Positions 60,784-62,102 of a stretch of DNA of 62,102 nucleotides are shown in pieces (position 1 is the stretch's first letter; each line of letters begins with the position of its first letter). The notes under the pieces are model-generated. The model ran no database searches. It was not told where the DNA came from and saw only the letters and a program-made list of their open reading frames with translations. The position numbers and the translations under genes are program-made. The stretch spans positions 1-62,102 of the forward strand of contig NZ_WBKP01000018.1 of assembly GCF_009602465.1 (NCBI RefSeq), written 5' to 3'. The stretch comes from Cumulibacter manganitolerans. Lineage in GTDB: Bacteria > Actinomycetota > Actinomycetes > Mycobacteriales > Antricoccaceae.

Positions 60784-61773
60784 CTAGCCGACGAGCTCGG
60801 CCTGCTGGGTCAGGCCCTGCAGGCGCTCGCGGGCCTCGTCGTACTCGCGCCGCATGCGCGCCACGAGGTCGGCCACCGGCGGGACGTCCTTGATGACGCC
60901 GACGCCCTGGCCCGAGCCCCAGATGTCCTTCCACGCCTTCGACTTCGTGTTGCCGCCCGAGCCGAAGTTCATCTTCGACGGATCGGACTCCGGCAGCGCG
61001 ACCGGGTCGAGCCCGGCGTTGATGATCGAGCCGCGCAGGTAGTTGCCGTGCACGCCGGTGAACAGGTTGGAGTAGACGATGTCGCCGGCCTGCGAGTCGA
61101 CCAGCATCTGCTTGTAGCCCTGGGCGGCGTTCGCCTCCTCGGTGGCGATGAACGCCGACCCGATGTACGCCATGTCGGCGCCCGCGGCCTGCGCGGCGAG
61201 GATGTTGCGGCCGTGCGCGATCGACCCCGACAGCAGCAGCGGCCCGTCGAACCACTCGCGGATCTCCTGCAGCAGCGCGAACGGCGACTGGGTGCCCGCG
61301 TGGCCGCCGGCGCCCGCGGCGACCGCGATGAGGCCGTCGGCGCCCTTGTCGATCGCCTTGTGCGCGAAGTCGTTGTTGATCACGTCGTGCAGCACGATCC
61401 CGCCGTAGGAGTGGATCGCGTCGTACACGTCGGCGCGCGCGCCGAGCGAGGTGATCACGATCGGCACCTCGTGGTCGACGCACGCCTGGACGTCGGCGTC
61501 CAGCCGGTCGTTGGAGCGGTGCACGATCTGGTTGACGGCGTACGGCGCCACCGGCTTGTCCGGGTTGTCCGCGGCGAACTTCGCGAGCTCCTCGGTGATC
61601 CGGTCGAGCCAGTCGTGCAGGACCTCCTGCGGGCGCGCGTTGAGCGCGGGGAAGGAGCCGATGACGCCGGCCTCGCACTGCGCGATGACGAGCTCGGGGC
61701 CGGACACGATGAACAGCGGCGAGCCCACGACGGGCAGCGCGAGGGGGCGGGTGAGGATCTCCGGAAGCGGCAC
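60784..61773 (-). CDS. Nitronate monooxygenase/NAD(P)H flavin oxidoreductase family
   Basis: 329 residues. LALPVVGSPLFIVSGPELVIAQCEAGVIGSFPALNARPQEVLHDWL, PIVITSLGARADVYDAIHSYGGIVLHDVIN, VAAGAGGHAGTQSP and LSGSIAHGRNILAAQAAGADMAYIGSAFIAT form the FMN-binding barrel of the 2-nitropropane-dioxygenase family; the AGGHxG motif carries the conserved His. GTG 61773 follows AGAAGGAG. Leads a two-gene operon with padR, probably autoregulated. Confidence 0.92.
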   Translation of the reverse strand: MPLPEILTRPLALPVVGSPLFIVSGPELVIAQCEAGVIGSFPALNARPQEVLHDWLDRITEELAKFAADNPDKPVAPYAVNQIVHRSNDRLDADVQACVDHEVPIVITSLGARADVYDAIHSYGGIVLHDVINNDFAHKAIDKGADGLIAVAAGAGGHAGTQSPFALLQEIREWFDGPLLLSGSIAHGRNILAAQAAGADMAYIGSAFIATEEANAAQGYKQMLVDSQAGDIVYSNLFTGVHGNYLRGSIINAGLDPVALPESDPSKMNFGSGGNTKSKAWKDIWGSGQGVGVIKDVPPVADLVARMRREYDEARERLQGLTQQAELVG

Positions 61774-61806
61774 GACAGCTCCTTCTCGAGGGCGGGTATG
61801 CGACCC

Positions 61807-61845
61807 ATCGTAGGAACCCGACCGCCGATTCTGCAATAAGTTGCA
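61807..61845 (-). promoter_or_regulatory. Promoter and operator of the NMO-padR operon
   Basis: On the minus strand, TTGCAG (61836-61831) and TACGAT (61812-61807) with an 18-base spacer make a good sigma-70 promoter. The -35 overlaps the inverted repeat TGCAA-TAAG-TTGCA (61832-61845), a plausible site for PadR. Transcription would start near 61800, leaving a 27-base leader. Confidence 0.5.
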
Positions 61846-61868
61846 AAAGGGGCGGCCTGTGGCGTGGC

Positions 61869-62102
61869 TCACCCACCGACGGGCAGCATCGCCGCCGCCA
61901 CGCTGAGCTCGGGACCCGCGTGCAGCACCGCGAAGAGCTCCGCCGGAGCCGCGATCGCGGCCTCCGGCCGGTAGCCGAGGCGGCGCAGGGCGGCGTCGTC
62001 CGCGACGCCGGCCAGCGCGCCGGAGCTGGCCCAGCAGCTCGAGCAGCGGCAGCGTGTAGATCCGGGTCGGCTCCAGCAGCGCCTCCCCGAGGGTGGTGCC
62101 GA
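61869..62102 (-). pseudogene. purM: purM (AIR synthase) C-terminal piece, frame-broken at about 62031
   Basis: Entering from the right edge, the frame GTTLGEALLEPTRIYTLPLLELL (split here over 62100-62032) matches the second domain of phosphoribosylformylglycinamidine cyclo-ligase, the step that makes AIR in purine synthesis. The expected continuation (HxTGGG) never comes. At about 62031 coherent coding continues instead in another frame, as ASSGALAGVADDAALRRLGY to a stop at 61869, which I do not recognise as PurM. The join looks like a deletion with a frame change, fusing purM to the end of another gene. Only 234 bases are visible, so the rest of purM cannot be judged. Confidence 0.55.

Overview
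The window is very GC-rich, densely coded DNA from an actinomycete. Four things point there: the order 5-FTHF cyclo-ligase / galU / glp (moeA-like) / rimJ / glpR, which matches mycobacterial Rv0992c-Rv0996; a DevS-DevR (DosS-DosR) hypoxia pair; an Lsr2 nucleoid protein; and many GTG starts with 1-4 base gene overlaps. I cannot name the genus. It reads as ordinary chromosome: I found no phage, plasmid, insertion sequence, CRISPR array or rRNA, and one tRNA (Ala, anticodon CGC).

Layout. 1-4.1 kb: nucleotide-sugar and division block (galU, glp, rimJ, glpR). 4.1-4.8 kb: a lipoprotein sugar dehydrogenase broken by an internal deletion. 4.8-12 kb: acyl-CoA ligase, phytoene-desaturase-like oxidase, secreted glycerophosphodiesterase, enoyl-CoA hydratase with a VOC protein, a MetX-like hydrolase, then tRNA-Ala. 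12.3-18.5 kb: a dormancy/hypoxia island (flavodoxin, alcohol dehydrogenase, tandem universal stress protein, two flavin/PNPOx-fold proteins, devS-devR). 18.5-26.4 kb: topoisomerase IB, DHFR-like protein, AAC(6')-like GNAT, Zn-dehydrogenase, SDR, an ECF42 sigma factor with its DGPF/YCII partner, Ohr and a CDF metal exporter. 26.5-30.2 kb: an ECF sigma factor heading an alkylation-repair operon (ogt, alkB, tag, MFS). 30.3-37.8 kb: FUSC-like membrane protein with a RibD-like reductase, N-formylglutamate amidohydrolase-like gene, a shortened thioesterase, an asnB-amidase pair, an ArsR-SRPBCC pair. 38-48.8 kb: lipid and ketone-body catabolism (two acyl-CoA dehydrogenases, acetoacetyl-CoA synthetase, thioesterase, two acyl-CoA ligases, MFS, nitronate monooxygenase). 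48.9-51.8 kb: lsr2, gamma-carbonic anhydrase, a DinB2-type polymerase, enoyl-CoA hydratase. 51.9-55.7 kb: flavin/NADPH enzymes (nitronate monooxygenase, quinone-reductase-like MDR, two nitroreductases). 55.8-62.1 kb: AAA/VWA pair, SDR, PadR with a third nitronate monooxygenase, and a damaged purM end.

Noteworthy points. (i) The Glp protein has lost several MoeA signature residues and sits with its membrane receptor GlpR, which suggests a divisome rather than a cofactor-synthesis role. (ii) The DinB2-type polymerase has Gln at the steric-gate position. (iii) All three gene-free gaps over 300 bases are filled by one family of 41-50 base palindromic repeats, partly in tandem. (iv) Two intergenic regions carry concentric nested palindromes. 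(v) Three genes (sugar dehydrogenase, thioesterase, purM) look internally deleted with sound flanks, so recurrent real deletion or assembly loss needs to be separated. (vi) A promoter matching the published ECF42 motif as I recall it precedes the YCII-sigma pair.
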